Shown: positions 8,097 through 16,328 of the stretch, in pieces | Position numbering within the stretch: the first letter of the stretch is position 1 | How the letters are laid out: every line of letters begins with the position of its first letter | From: Flavobacterium cheongpyeongense | GTDB lineage: Bacteria; Bacteroidota; Bacteroidia; Flavobacteriales; Flavobacteriaceae | DNA length: 64,000 bases | Assembly (NCBI RefSeq): GCF_003202435.1 | Contig: NZ_QJHK01000003.1 | Span: 1-64,000 of the forward strand | Direction: 5' to 3' | Program-made: the position numbers and the translations under genes | Notes under the pieces: generated by a model | Told to the model about the DNA's origin: nothing | Seen by the model: the letters and a program-made list of their open reading frames with translations, nothing else | Databases searched by the model: none

Positions 8097-9305
8097 ATGA
8101 AAACATCACAAAGTCTGTCCAGAAATAAGAGTTTATTATTTGGCATCCTACTCACCTCTTTTTCGTTTCTTTATTCAGGCGCTCAATCTGAAAAAGACAA
8201 AAAGACGTCGGTAATCAGTACAAAACCATTTAGCGACAGTATGAATCACTGGTATGGTATTGCCGATAAAAACAATATTGTAAATCCGATTCCGAATCAG
8301 CCAAAATATGAAGAATCCGAATACACCAAAATTGCGGATAACATCATCTATTTTCAGCGCGATAATGGCGGATGGCCAAAAAATTATGACATGCGTGCTA
8401 TTTTGACAACTGAACAAATAAATGATATTGTAGGTTCAAGGTCAGTTTTGCATACCACTTTTGACAACGGCACCACTTATACTCATGTCTATTATCTGGC
8501 GCAGGTTTATACACTGACCAAAATAGAAAAATACAAAACAGCCTGTCTGAAAGGAATTGATTTTATTTTAGAAGCGCAATATCCTAATGGTGGATGGCCT
8601 CAATATTATCCACTCGAAAAAGGATACAGCCGCCATATTACTTTTAATGACGGTGCTTATATGGGGATTATGAATTTGCTGGATAAAATAGTACATAACG
8701 ATCCTAATTTTAGTTTTATAGATGCTGAAACAAAAAGCAAAGTAAATACAGCTTATGAAAAAGGAATTGACTGCATTTTAAAAACACAAATTTCTGACCA
8801 TGGAAAACTGAGTGCCTGGTGCCAGCAGCATGACGAGGTAACTTTACTTCCGGTATGGGCGAGAAAATTTGAACCGCCAAGTGTCAGTAATGCAGAAAGT
8901 GTTGATATTGTCTTATTTTTAATGAAAATTGAAAATCCGAGTGAACAGGTTATAAGAGCGGTACAAAGTGCCGTTAAGTGGTTTGAGGATTCTAAAATAT
9001 ACAATACCAGAGTAGAAACTTTTGAAGCTCCGGAGATGGATTCAAAATTCAAAAAAATTAAAGACGATCGTCGTGTTGTAAACGATCCTACGGCACCACC
9101 AATCTGGACCCGTTATTACGAATTAGGAACAGGAAAACCTTTGTTTTGTGACAGGGACAGTGTGTATTTATATTCATTGGCGGAAGTAAGCCGTGAACGC
9201 AGAAGCGGATACGCCTGGTACACTTATAATCCTGAAAAAGCCCTGAAAAAATATCCGGAGTGGCAGAAAAAATGGACTCCTGAAACTGATGTTTTAAAAA
9301 AATAA
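8097..9305 (+). CDS. Pectate lyase, polysaccharide lyase family 10
   Basis: From ATG 8097 the protein has 402 residues. A GTG at 8052 is in frame, but the intervening codons lie on a hairpin and do not belong to a signal peptide, whereas ATG 8097 leads straight into one (LLFGILLTSFSFLYSGAQ). PL10 landmarks are clear: YFQRDNGGWPKNYDM near residue 85, FDNGTTYTHVYYLAQVY, YPNGGWPQYYPL, the acidic and basic pocket residues in LSAWCQQHDEVTLLPVWARKF, and APPIWTRYYELGTGKPLFCD near the end. PL10 enzymes cleave de-esterified polygalacturonate by beta-elimination with calcium. It follows GH28 after 70 bases and ends before a bidirectional terminator. Confidence 0.93.
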   Translation: MKTSQSLSRNKSLLFGILLTSFSFLYSGAQSEKDKKTSVISTKPFSDSMNHWYGIADKNNIVNPIPNQPKYEESEYTKIADNIIYFQRDNGGWPKNYDMRAILTTEQINDIVGSRSVLHTTFDNGTTYTHVYYLAQVYTLTKIEKYKTACLKGIDFILEAQYPNGGWPQYYPLEKGYSRHITFNDGAYMGIMNLLDKIVHNDPNFSFIDAETKSKVNTAYEKGIDCILKTQISDHGKLSAWCQQHDEVTLLPVWARKFEPPSVSNAESVDIVLFLMKIENPSEQVIRAVQSAVKWFEDSKIYNTRVETFEAPEMDSKFKKIKDDRRVVNDPTAPPIWTRYYELGTGKPLFCDRDSVYLYSLAEVSRERRSGYAWYTYNPEKALKKYPEWQKKWTPETDVLKK

Positions 9306-9327
9306 AAAGTCTGACAACTGAAGATAA

Positions 9328-9362
9328 AAAAAAGCGTGAATTTTTACAATTCACGCTTTTTT
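9328..9362. terminator. Bidirectional terminator between PL10 and the deoxysugar operon
   Basis: AAAAGCGTGAATT ending at 9342 pairs with AATTCACGCTTTT from 9348 across a 5-base loop. A-rich and T-rich flanks give a U tract on both strands. The two operons converge here. Confidence 0.88.
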
Positions 9363-9384
9363 TATTAACTGAAATTATGATTTC

Positions 9385-10224
9385 TTAGTCATTCAAATTA
9401 TAAAATGATTTCACATTGTTAAACCAAATTTTATTCTGATCCTCTATTGAAAGCTGAGACATATAATCTTCTAATGTTTTAACCAGTTCTTTATAATCTG
9501 AAGCTACATTACAAACTGGCCAGTCGGAACCGAACATTAATTTATCTGCAGAGAAGTTTTCAAAAATCACATCCAAATACGGTTTTAAATCGGATGGTTT
9601 CCAATTGTTCCAATCGGCTTCTGTGACCATTCCGGAGATTTTACACCATACATTTTCGAATTTTGCAATCTCTTCTATTCCTCTTTTCCATGATGCAATA
9701 TCACCCGATTTTATATCCGGTTTGGCAATATGATCAATGACAAACTTTTGTTCAGGAAATATTTTTACCAAATCTATTGCAGCTGGCAATTGATGATGAA
9801 AAATTAAAATATCGTAGGTAAAATTGAATGCTGCCAAACTCGCAATTCCGTTACGAAATGCCGTCCCAAACATAAAATCATCCGGTTCTCCCTGCACCAC
9901 ATGCCTGAAGCCTTTTAGTTTTTCAAATTGAGAAAAGTGACTCAATCGCTCTGAAATATTTTTACTTCTTAAATCAGCCCAGCCTACAACTCCTTTTATA
10001 AAATCATTTTTAGAAGCGAGATCTAATAAAAAATTGGTTTCTTCTTCAGACTGACTTGCCTGAACTGCTACACAACCCGAAAATTGATTTTCTGAAAGCA
10101 ATGGCGACAAATCTTCGGGTAAAAAATTCCTTTGAATCTTTTTCATCGAATCATCAATCCAGTTATCCCTAACCGGATCAAATATCCAAAAATGCTGATG
10201 GGAGTCAATTCGGCTCATACTCAT
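9385..10224 (-). CDS. Amidohydrolase-family sugar lactonase (L-fuconolactonase/L-rhamnonolactonase type)
   Basis: This 279-residue cytoplasmic protein belongs to the COG3618 type of metal-dependent hydrolases. The N-terminal HxH motif is in RIDSHQHFWIFDP. The barrel has KLKGFRHVVQGEP near 105, FVIDHIAKPDI near 162, and the late metal-ligand Asp in LMFGSDWPVCNV near 240. Characterised relatives open L-fucono- or L-rhamnono-lactone to the acid. The ATG shares one base with the stop of the upstream SDR (TAATG), showing coupled translation. It is the last gene of the six-gene minus-strand operon. Fucose versus rhamnose specificity cannot be read from sequence; the rhamnogalacturonan context favours rhamnose, while the FucP-type permease nearby favours fucose. 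Confidence 0.85.
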   Translation of the reverse strand: MSMSRIDSHQHFWIFDPVRDNWIDDSMKKIQRNFLPEDLSPLLSENQFSGCVAVQASQSEEETNFLLDLASKNDFIKGVVGWADLRSKNISERLSHFSQFEKLKGFRHVVQGEPDDFMFGTAFRNGIASLAAFNFTYDILIFHHQLPAAIDLVKIFPEQKFVIDHIAKPDIKSGDIASWKRGIEEIAKFENVWCKISGMVTEADWNNWKPSDLKPYLDVIFENFSADKLMFGSDWPVCNVASDYKELVKTLEDYMSQLSIEDQNKIWFNNVKSFYNLND

Positions 10225-11021
10225 TAATTTACATCACTGATTAGAGCACGGTCCAAATGTACATAACCTCCTTCTACAAAAACAAACTGTCCAGTAGTAT
10301 GAGAAGAACGATCTGAGATAATAAAAAGTGTCGTATCTGCGATTTCTTCTGTTGTAGTCATTCTGGAATCAAACGGAATGCTTTTATTTATTTTTTTCAA
10401 AACGGCTTCGCCATCTGGTACTGTTTTGATCCAGTCTTCGTATGCAGGTGTATAGCATTCAGCAATAATAATGGCATTAGAACGAATTCCATGCTGAATC
10501 AAATCTACAGCCCACTCTCTCGTAAGCCCAAGAACACCGCCTTTTGCAGCGGCATATCCTGAAGTTCCGCCTTGTCCTGTCAAAGCTACTTTTGAACCAA
10601 TATTCAAAATATTTCCTTTTGATTCTTTTAGGTAGGGAAGTGCAAATTTTACCAATAAAAAGTAACTTACTACATTCAGTTTTAATGAATTCATAAATTC
10701 TTCGTAGGTAGCATCTAATCCGGCACCGTCATTGACACCTACATTATTGATCACAACATCAATCCTTCCGTATTTTTCAACAATTTTGTTTACTGCATTT
10801 TGCATTTCATCCGGATTGGTAACATCCGTTTGTACAAACAAAGAGTCAATTCCTTTTTTCTGCAACGCTTCTGCATAGCCAACACCTCTGCTGTTTCTGT
10901 CTACCAAAACCGGAATAGCACCTTCATCGGCCAATCGATTGATGATAGTTTCGCCGATACTTCCTTCTTTTCCGGCAGAACCTGATACGACTACAATTTT
11001 ACCTTTTAAATGTAAATCCAT
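10224..11021 (-). CDS. SDR dehydrogenase, likely deoxysugar 1-dehydrogenase
   Basis: This 265-residue short-chain dehydrogenase has a Rossmann start KIVVVSGSAGKEGSIGETI near residue 7. That is a modified glycine motif (GSAGKEGSIG) rather than TGxxxGIG, so the cofactor loop is unusual. NNVGV is near 91, and the catalytic Ser-Tyr-Lys set is in NIGSKVALTGQGGTSGYAAAKGG near 140-160. Its start MDLHLKGK resembles L-fucose dehydrogenases of the SDR type. Its likely role is oxidising L-rhamnose or L-fucose to the lactone hydrolysed by the next gene, with which it overlaps by one base. The alternative is a 2-keto-3-deoxy acid dehydrogenase, with the roles of the two SDRs swapped. Confidence 0.8.
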   Translation of the reverse strand: MDLHLKGKIVVVSGSAGKEGSIGETIINRLADEGAIPVLVDRNSRGVGYAEALQKKGIDSLFVQTDVTNPDEMQNAVNKIVEKYGRIDVVINNVGVNDGAGLDATYEEFMNSLKLNVVSYFLLVKFALPYLKESKGNILNIGSKVALTGQGGTSGYAAAKGGVLGLTREWAVDLIQHGIRSNAIIIAECYTPAYEDWIKTVPDGEAVLKKINKSIPFDSRMTTTEEIADTTLFIISDRSSHTTGQFVFVEGGYVHLDRALISDVN

Positions 11022-11039
11022 AATATGATGTTTTTAGAA

Positions 11040-12053
11040 TTAATTTAATTCTATAATTGCTTTTATAGTATTGTTTTTAGGGTCGATCCACTTGCTGAAT
11101 TCAGAAATCATATCCGAAAAATCAGCCCTGTGTGTAATGTATTTCTTTGGATCGATTTTACCTTCTTTCAGACATTTCATTACATATTCAAAATCTTCAA
11201 TGGTAGCATTTCTGCTGCTCATCAAAGTAGATTCCCTTTTATGGAAGTCGGGATGACTGAAACTCAATTTCCCTTTTTGAAGTCCAACGAGAACAAATCT
11301 TCCACCATGCGAGATATAATTGAAAGCGCTGTTCATCACTTTTTGATTTCCGGTAGCATCAATGACTACATTTGCCATATCGCCATTGGTTAGTTCAGCC
11401 AATTTTGCGCCCACATCATCATGTAGCGGATTGATGGTTTCATCTGCCTGAAGTGCTTCTTTGCAAAAGTTAAGGCGATATTCATTGATATCCATTACAA
11501 TCACTTTGGCACCGGCAATTTTAGCAAACTGTATTAATCCTAATCCGATTGGTCCCGCTCCCATCACCAAAACAGTATCCGTTGCTTGTACTGCGGCTCT
11601 TCTTACTCCATGTGCTGCAATGGCTAATGGTTCCACCAAAGCCAGTTCGTCATAATCCAGACCTTGTCCGTGTAATAAATATTGTTCCGGAATCGTAACA
11701 TACTCGGCCATTCCGCCGTCAATATGTACTCCGAAAACTTTGATATTGGCACAACAATTAGTTAGACCATTTCGGCAGGCCACACATGTACCACAGCTGA
11801 AATACGGAATAAACGTTACTTTATCGCCCGGCTCGAAACCTTTGGCATTTCCTTTTATATATTCAGCAGCCAGTTCATGGCCTAAAATTCTTGGGTATTC
11901 AAAATAAGGCTGTGTTCCTCCAAAAGCGTGAATATCGGTTCCGCAAACTCCTATTCTTCTAATTTTCAAAAGTACTTCTCCCTCTTTGGGTTCCGGCATT
12001 GGTTTTTCTTTGATTAGAAACTCCTGCGGTTTTTCGCAAACAATATATTTCAT
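11040..12053 (-). CDS. Zinc-dependent alcohol dehydrogenase (MDR superfamily)
   Basis: This 337-residue protein shows the full zinc ADH pattern. Catalytic zinc ligands are in GVCGTDIHAF (Cys near residue 37) and GHELAAE (His-Glu near 60). Structural zinc cysteines are in SCGTCVACRNGLTNCC near 90-105, and the NAD-binding turn is VMGAGPIGLGL near 165. Relatives act on sorbitol, threonine, L-galactonate or 2-keto-3-deoxy sugar acids. It lies one base from the FAH-family gene and 18 from the SDR, so it is operonic. It could oxidise the C4 hydroxyl of a 2-keto-3-deoxy acid or a different branch such as lactaldehyde. It has no signal peptide. Confidence 0.87.
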   Translation of the reverse strand: MKYIVCEKPQEFLIKEKPMPEPKEGEVLLKIRRIGVCGTDIHAFGGTQPYFEYPRILGHELAAEYIKGNAKGFEPGDKVTFIPYFSCGTCVACRNGLTNCCANIKVFGVHIDGGMAEYVTIPEQYLLHGQGLDYDELALVEPLAIAAHGVRRAAVQATDTVLVMGAGPIGLGLIQFAKIAGAKVIVMDINEYRLNFCKEALQADETINPLHDDVGAKLAELTNGDMANVVIDATGNQKVMNSAFNYISHGGRFVLVGLQKGKLSFSHPDFHKRESTLMSSRNATIEDFEYVMKCLKEGKIDPKKYITHRADFSDMISEFSKWIDPKNNTIKAIIELN

Positions 12054-12054
12054 T

Positions 12055-12909
12055 TTATTTAGAATAAGCTTTAGCTACTTGTTTACTTGAACCCAAACCG
12101 TCCATACCCAATTCGATAACGTCGCCCGGTTTGATATAGATTGGATCCGGCTTAATTCCTAATCCAACTCCCGGAGGCGTTCCTGTACTGATGATATCGC
12201 CAGGGAGCAAGGTCATAAACTGACTTAGGTAATGCACTAAAAATGGGATTTTAAAAACCAGATTGGAGGTATTACTGTTCTGGAATTTCTTTCCGTTAAC
12301 GGTTAACCACATTGGTAAATTATTCACATCGGCAATTTCATCCTGTGTGGCCAAAAATGGTCCAAGAGGTGCGAAAGAATCACAACCTTTTCCTTTTGCC
12401 CATTGTCCGCCCATTTCGATTTGAAAAGCTCTTTCACTATAATCGTTCAGCAAAGCATATCCTGCAACATAATCCAAAGCTTCTGCTTCTTCTACATAAC
12501 TTGCTTTTTTACCTACCACAAATGCCAATTCGATTTCCCAGTCTGTTTTTTCACTGTTTTTTGGAATAATCAAGTCATCATTTGGACCACATAATGAAGT
12601 TGTTGATTTGAAAAAGATTATCGGTTCTGCCGGAATTGGAGCCCCAGTTTCATGACAATGATCTACATAGTTCAGCCCGATACATATTATTTTTGATGGC
12701 CTTGCAACCGGAGACCCCAAACGTACATTTGCTTCTACTTCTGGTAATACGGGATTACTTTCTAAAGCTTTTTTTAATTTTTCTAAACCATTATCTTCAA
12801 AAAAAGCTTCGTTAAAATCAGTTACAATTGAAGAAACATCATATCTTTTTTCTCCAATTATAACTCCCGGTTTTTCTTTCCCAATTGATCCAAAACGTAT
12901 TAATTTCAT
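12055..12909 (-). CDS. Fumarylacetoacetate-hydrolase-family protein, probable 2,4-diketo-3-deoxy-sugar-acid hydrolase
   Basis: This 284-residue protein has an N-terminal FAH cap (MKLIRFGSIGKEKPGV) and the catalytic fold from about residue 75 (IICIGLNYVDHCHETG). The metal-binding acidic residues are in DWEIELAFVVGK near 125 and NDYSERAFQ near 158. The C-terminal STGTPPGVGLG loop is typical. Relatives in the diketo-hydrolase pathway split 2,4-diketo-3-deoxy-L-fuconate into pyruvate and L-lactate. The 2,4-diketo acid from L-rhamnonate is the same molecule, because the two sugars differ only at C2 and C4, so the gene suits either sugar. Its position between an ADH and an SDR supports this over ureidoglycolate lyase, another label given to the family. 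Confidence 0.83.
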   Translation of the reverse strand: MKLIRFGSIGKEKPGVIIGEKRYDVSSIVTDFNEAFFEDNGLEKLKKALESNPVLPEVEANVRLGSPVARPSKIICIGLNYVDHCHETGAPIPAEPIIFFKSTTSLCGPNDDLIIPKNSEKTDWEIELAFVVGKKASYVEEAEALDYVAGYALLNDYSERAFQIEMGGQWAKGKGCDSFAPLGPFLATQDEIADVNNLPMWLTVNGKKFQNSNTSNLVFKIPFLVHYLSQFMTLLPGDIISTGTPPGVGLGIKPDPIYIKPGDVIELGMDGLGSSKQVAKAYSK

Positions 12910-12924
12910 TTTTTATATTTTTAA

Positions 12925-13689
12925 TTAGTTATTTAATTTTATAAATCCTCCGTCAATAGGATAGTCGCTTCCTGTCACAAATCCGGCTTCGTCACTGCAT
13001 AAATAAAGAGCTAAAGCAGCAATTTCGTCTGGTTGTCCCATACGCCCGATTGGTTGTGACTTAGAAAGTTTTTCAAAAATTTCAGCTTCCTTACCCGGAT
13101 AATTTTTATTAATAAATCCGTCTACAAAAGGAGTATGCACGCGCGCTGGCGAAATCGAATTGCATCGAATCCCTTCGTCAATATAATCTCTTGCGACAGA
13201 CAAGGTCATAGCCATTACAGCACCTTTTGCCGTTGAATATGCAAAACGATCCTGAATCCCAACCCATGATGCAATAGAAGCCATATTCAAAATGACACCT
13301 CCTTTTGACAATCTGAATTGTGGAATCGCAGCATACAAACAATTGTAAACACCTTTTACATTTACATCCATCACTCTTTGGAAATCGATTTCCAAAGTTG
13401 TGTCTACTTTTCCAACATGGGCAATACCGGCATTATTGATTAAAATATGGATGTTTCCAATTTTTTCAAATGTAGTAACAACTTCATTTTGATTTACTAC
13501 ATTACATGCATGTGAAAATACTTTTCCTCCCAATTGCTGAATATCGGCAACAGCTTCCTGAGCACTTTCTAGTGTTAAATCAATAATATGAATTTCGGCG
13601 CCCTGCTTAGCAAACAAAGTTGCTATAGCCCTACCAATTCCGCTGCCACCACCGGTTATTACAGCTTTTTTATTTTGTAATGAAAACAT
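12925..13689 (-). CDS. SDR dehydrogenase, likely 2-keto-3-deoxy-L-sugar-acid 4-dehydrogenase
   Basis: This 254-residue classical SDR has the cofactor motif ITGGGSGIGRAIA near residue 12, the NNAGIAHVG block near 87, the catalytic Ser in ILNMASIASW near 135, and YSTAKGAV near 152. Asp in IIDLT near 37 suggests NAD preference. The operon (GH105, this gene, FAH hydrolase, ADH, SDR, lactonase) matches the Xanthomonas-type fucose pathway, in which an SDR makes the 2,4-diketo acid for the FAH-family enzyme immediately downstream (15 bases away). The gene contains a 22-base perfect palindrome centred at 13386/13387 with ATCGAT in the middle, encoding Leu-Glu-Ile-Asp-Phe-Gln. I read that as codon coincidence. 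Confidence 0.85.
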   Translation of the reverse strand: MFSLQNKKAVITGGGSGIGRAIATLFAKQGAEIHIIDLTLESAQEAVADIQQLGGKVFSHACNVVNQNEVVTTFEKIGNIHILINNAGIAHVGKVDTTLEIDFQRVMDVNVKGVYNCLYAAIPQFRLSKGGVILNMASIASWVGIQDRFAYSTAKGAVMAMTLSVARDYIDEGIRCNSISPARVHTPFVDGFINKNYPGKEAEIFEKLSKSQPIGRMGQPDEIAALALYLCSDEAGFVTGSDYPIDGGFIKLNN

Positions 13690-13707
13690 ATATATTTAAT
13701 TTTTAAA

Positions 13708-14898
13708 TTATCGATTCAATTCTAAAGCCGCCAGCATAAAAGGGCCGGTCGCTTTAGGATCATTATTTTTCTTTTTTTCGTTGATGTAATATTCGTAAGA
13801 TCCGTCTCGATAAGGTTTTCCTCCTAATCCTGCAACGGCGCAGGCATTTGTTAATTCTATTTGTCCATTGGCATCAATTTTCATGCTTATTGTAGTTAAT
13901 CCGTCAAAAGCTTTATTAGCGGTTTTTTTGAATTTTTTAGGCAAATATCCTTTGTTTGCTCCTTTTGCAAAAGCATAAGCAAACATGGATGTAGCTGAAG
14001 ATTCCAGATAATTACCTTCTCTTCCTCCCATATCGGTAACCTGATACCACATCCCGGATTTTTTATCCTGAAATTTAACCAGCGCATTCGAAACACTGTT
14101 CAGGTCATCAATTAATTCTTTTCTTTTTGGATGATCTTCAGGAAAGTAATCCAGTACATCTACTAAAGCCATTACATACCAGCCAATTGATCTTGACCAG
14201 AAGTTTGGTGAAACACCTGTTTCTTTATTGGCCCAGGGCATTTCTTTACTTTCATCCCATGCATGGTACAACAGTCCTGTTTTTTTTTCTGTGGCATGTG
14301 ATTGAATCAATTCGAACTGTTTTGCGATATCATCAAAACTTTTACCTTCTTCAAATTCAGCTGTATATTGCGCATAAAATGGTTCTCCCATATACAAACC
14401 GTCCAGCCACATTTGGTTTGGATAGATTTTTTTGTGCCAGAATCCTCCACTTGGCGTTCTTGGCTGTTCATCTAATTGTTTGCGTAAGGTCTGCATAGCC
14501 GTAAGATACCGTTTGTCTTTCGTTTTGGTATACAAATCAAATAAGATTCTCCCGGAAGGAATATTATCTATATTAAAACTGTCCATTTTAAAAGTTTTAA
14601 TATTTCCGTCTGCTTCAATTAAAACATCAGCATAATCTTTAATATAAGCAGCATACTTTTCATCCTCTTTTTGCTTGTTCAATTCCTGAAAAGCATACAT
14701 TACCAAACCGTGGACATAACTCAGATGTGCTACTGGCGCATCATCAATCATATACGATTGGGGGTGACGCTGCATCAGGGTTAAAGCCATTCGTTCTGAC
14801 CATTTCAATTGAGTCGGAATTGTATTTTGAGCATTTGAAATTGTTGTCACAAAAAGCAGCAACACAATTATTTTGGATAGAAAAGAAATTTTAAGCAT
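13708..14898 (-). CDS. Unsaturated rhamnogalacturonyl/galacturonyl hydrolase, GH105
   Basis: This 396-residue protein has a signal peptide (IIVLLLFVTTISNAQ) and an (alpha/alpha)6 barrel typical of GH105 (YteR/YesR). The catalytic Asp lies in MWLDGLYMGEPF near residue 166. Other family stretches are FWSRSIGWYVMALVDVLDYFP near 235, SGMWYQVTDMGGREGNYLESS near 285 and KATGPFMLAALEL at the end. GH105 removes the 4,5-unsaturated uronic acid left at the non-reducing end by pectate or rhamnogalacturonan lyases; rhamnose is then exposed. It is the first gene of the minus-strand operon, directly behind a promoter-operator module, and links the lyases to the deoxysugar pathway downstream. Confidence 0.92.
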   Translation of the reverse strand: MLKISFLSKIIVLLLFVTTISNAQNTIPTQLKWSERMALTLMQRHPQSYMIDDAPVAHLSYVHGLVMYAFQELNKQKEDEKYAAYIKDYADVLIEADGNIKTFKMDSFNIDNIPSGRILFDLYTKTKDKRYLTAMQTLRKQLDEQPRTPSGGFWHKKIYPNQMWLDGLYMGEPFYAQYTAEFEEGKSFDDIAKQFELIQSHATEKKTGLLYHAWDESKEMPWANKETGVSPNFWSRSIGWYVMALVDVLDYFPEDHPKRKELIDDLNSVSNALVKFQDKKSGMWYQVTDMGGREGNYLESSATSMFAYAFAKGANKGYLPKKFKKTANKAFDGLTTISMKIDANGQIELTNACAVAGLGGKPYRDGSYEYYINEKKKNNDPKATGPFMLAALELNR

Positions 14899-14941
14899 GA
14901 TCGCTATTTTAAAAATTGCATTTTATGTAAATCAATGCAAA

Positions 14942-14972
14942 AATAAATGTGAATTTTACATTTACAAATATA
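14942..14972 (-). promoter_or_regulatory. Promoter plus palindromic operator of the GH105/deoxysugar operon
   Basis: On the minus strand TATATTTG (14972-14965) matches TAnnTTTG. It is followed at once by a near-perfect palindrome at 14964-14944: AAATGTAAA and TTCACATTT arms around one base. Over 31 bases it differs from the module at 15138-15168 by a single base. The operator begins right after the -7 element, so a bound factor would block initiation. Half-sites ATGTGAA fit a GntR- or CRP-like dimer, but the family is a guess. Confidence 0.75.
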
Positions 14973-15137
14973 AAACTTAATATTAATTACAACGACTTAT
15001 TTTAAAAATCAATACTTAAAAACAGATATAATCAAAAACAATATCACATTTTGATTGCAATTTGTATAAAATATAAAAATCCATTGCAGCAAATGCCAAA
15101 AAACAAATATATAATCATGGCATTTGAATCTAATTTC

Positions 15138-15168
15138 TATATTTGTAAATGTGAAATTCACATTTATT
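15138..15168 (+). promoter_or_regulatory. Promoter plus palindromic operator of the CoA-transferase operon
   Basis: TATATTTG at 15138-15145 fits the Bacteroidota -7 element. AAATGTGAA (15147-15155), one A, and TTCACATTT (15157-15165) then form a perfect 9-bp inverted repeat, extended to 10 bp by T and A. The gene starts 17 bases later, so the leader is very short. No good TTTG sits at the usual distance upstream, which suggests activation or a weak -33 element. The mirrored copy at 14942-14972 implies one regulator for both operons. Confidence 0.78.
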
Positions 15169-15184
15169 AAATCAGATTATTAAA

Positions 15185-16324
15185 ATGAAAAAACTAAAAG
15201 GGATTACGTGGAATCATACCAGAGGCTTATTACCAATGGTTGCCACAGCTCAACGTTTTACAGAATTAAATCCAGACATTGAAATCAGCTGGGAGAAAAG
15301 AAGTTTACAGGAATTTGCAGATGCTTCGATTGAAGATTTAGCTAAAAGATTTGACCTGTTGGTTATTGACCATCCATGGACAGGATTTGGTGCCGATACA
15401 AAAACCATTCTGCCTTTATCAGATTATCTTTCTCAGGAATATATAAAAGATCAGGAAATCAATACCGTTGGTAAATCTTACGGAAGTTATGTCTTTCACA
15501 ATAAATTATGGGCTTTGCCAATTGATGCGGCAACTCCGGTAGCAGCTGCCCGATTGGATATTTTAGAAAAACAAGGATTAAAAGTCCCACAGACCTATGA
15601 TGATTTATTGGCTTTAGCGAAAAAAGGACTGATCGCTTTTGCAGGGATTCCGGTAGATTCGCTTATGACTTTTTACTCTTTTTGCTGCAGTTTAGGTGAA
15701 GCTCCTTTTCAGTCTCAGGAAAAAGTAATTTCTGTGGAAACAGGAAAAAAAGCTTTGCAAATGCATCGTGAACTGTCGCAGTTGATGGATCCGGTCAACT
15801 TCAACCGCAACCCAATTCAGGTCTATGAATCCATGGTCAATTCGGATGAAATTGCCTACTGCCCATTTGCTTATGGTTATTCTAATTATTCAAGAACTGG
15901 TTATAGCAAAAATTTACTTCATTTTTATGACTTGGTAAAATTGAATGACAAACCGATGATTAGTTCTTTGGGCGGAACCGGTTTGGCTGTTTCTTCTTTC
16001 AGTCAGCATATTACGGAAGCAATAAAATATGCCGAATTTACAGGGTCTTCTCAGGTACAACAAAATATTTTTTCAGATAACGGCGGACAACCGGGGCATT
16101 TGCAAGCCTGGAAAAATGACCGAATTAACGGAATAACCCATGATTATTTCAAAAACACATTGCCTGCTTTAGAAAGAGCTTTTTTAAGACCAAGATATTC
16201 CGGACACATGTATTTTCAGGATCATGCAGGTGATGTGGCTCGTGATTATTTAATGAATGGCGGTGATGAAGAATCTGTTTTGGAAGTAATGAATGGACTA
16301 TACATAAAGTCTTTAAACTTATAA
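15185..16324 (+). CDS. Solute-binding-protein-like (SBP family 1) protein without signal peptide
   Basis: This 379-residue protein starts MKKLKGITWNHTRGLLPMV. It goes directly into the first beta strand of an ABC-type sugar-binding fold, without a hydrophobic leader or lipobox. Family stretches are RFDLLVIDHPWTGFG near residue 60, VPQTYDDLLALAKKG near 137, AYCPFAYGYSNYSRTGYSK near 222, and GGTGLAVSSFSQHITEAIKYAEF near 262. In bacteria such folds usually deliver ligands to ABC permeases outside the membrane; here neither leader nor permease is present. It is the first gene behind the palindromic operator and is spaced 4 bases from the next. A cytoplasmic ligand-binding, scaffolding or sensing role is inference. 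Its partner is the distant paralogue at 18615. Confidence 0.8.
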   Translation: MKKLKGITWNHTRGLLPMVATAQRFTELNPDIEISWEKRSLQEFADASIEDLAKRFDLLVIDHPWTGFGADTKTILPLSDYLSQEYIKDQEINTVGKSYGSYVFHNKLWALPIDAATPVAAARLDILEKQGLKVPQTYDDLLALAKKGLIAFAGIPVDSLMTFYSFCCSLGEAPFQSQEKVISVETGKKALQMHRELSQLMDPVNFNRNPIQVYESMVNSDEIAYCPFAYGYSNYSRTGYSKNLLHFYDLVKLNDKPMISSLGGTGLAVSSFSQHITEAIKYAEFTGSSQVQQNIFSDNGGQPGHLQAWKNDRINGITHDYFKNTLPALERAFLRPRYSGHMYFQDHAGDVARDYLMNGGDEESVLEVMNGLYIKSLNL

Positions 16325-16328
16325 CAGT

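Noticed and set aside
13376..13397. 22-base perfect palindrome as an operator
   Set aside because: It lies in the middle of an SDR gene and encodes Leu-Glu-Ile-Asp-Phe-Gln with ordinary codons; the similar one at 17121-17138 in a CoA-transferase gene encodes Leu-Glu-Ile-Asp-Phe-Gln too.
15123..15126. TTTG as the -33 element for the CoA-transferase operon
   Set aside because: Only 11 bases separate it from TATATTTG, too short for the usual Bacteroidota spacing.
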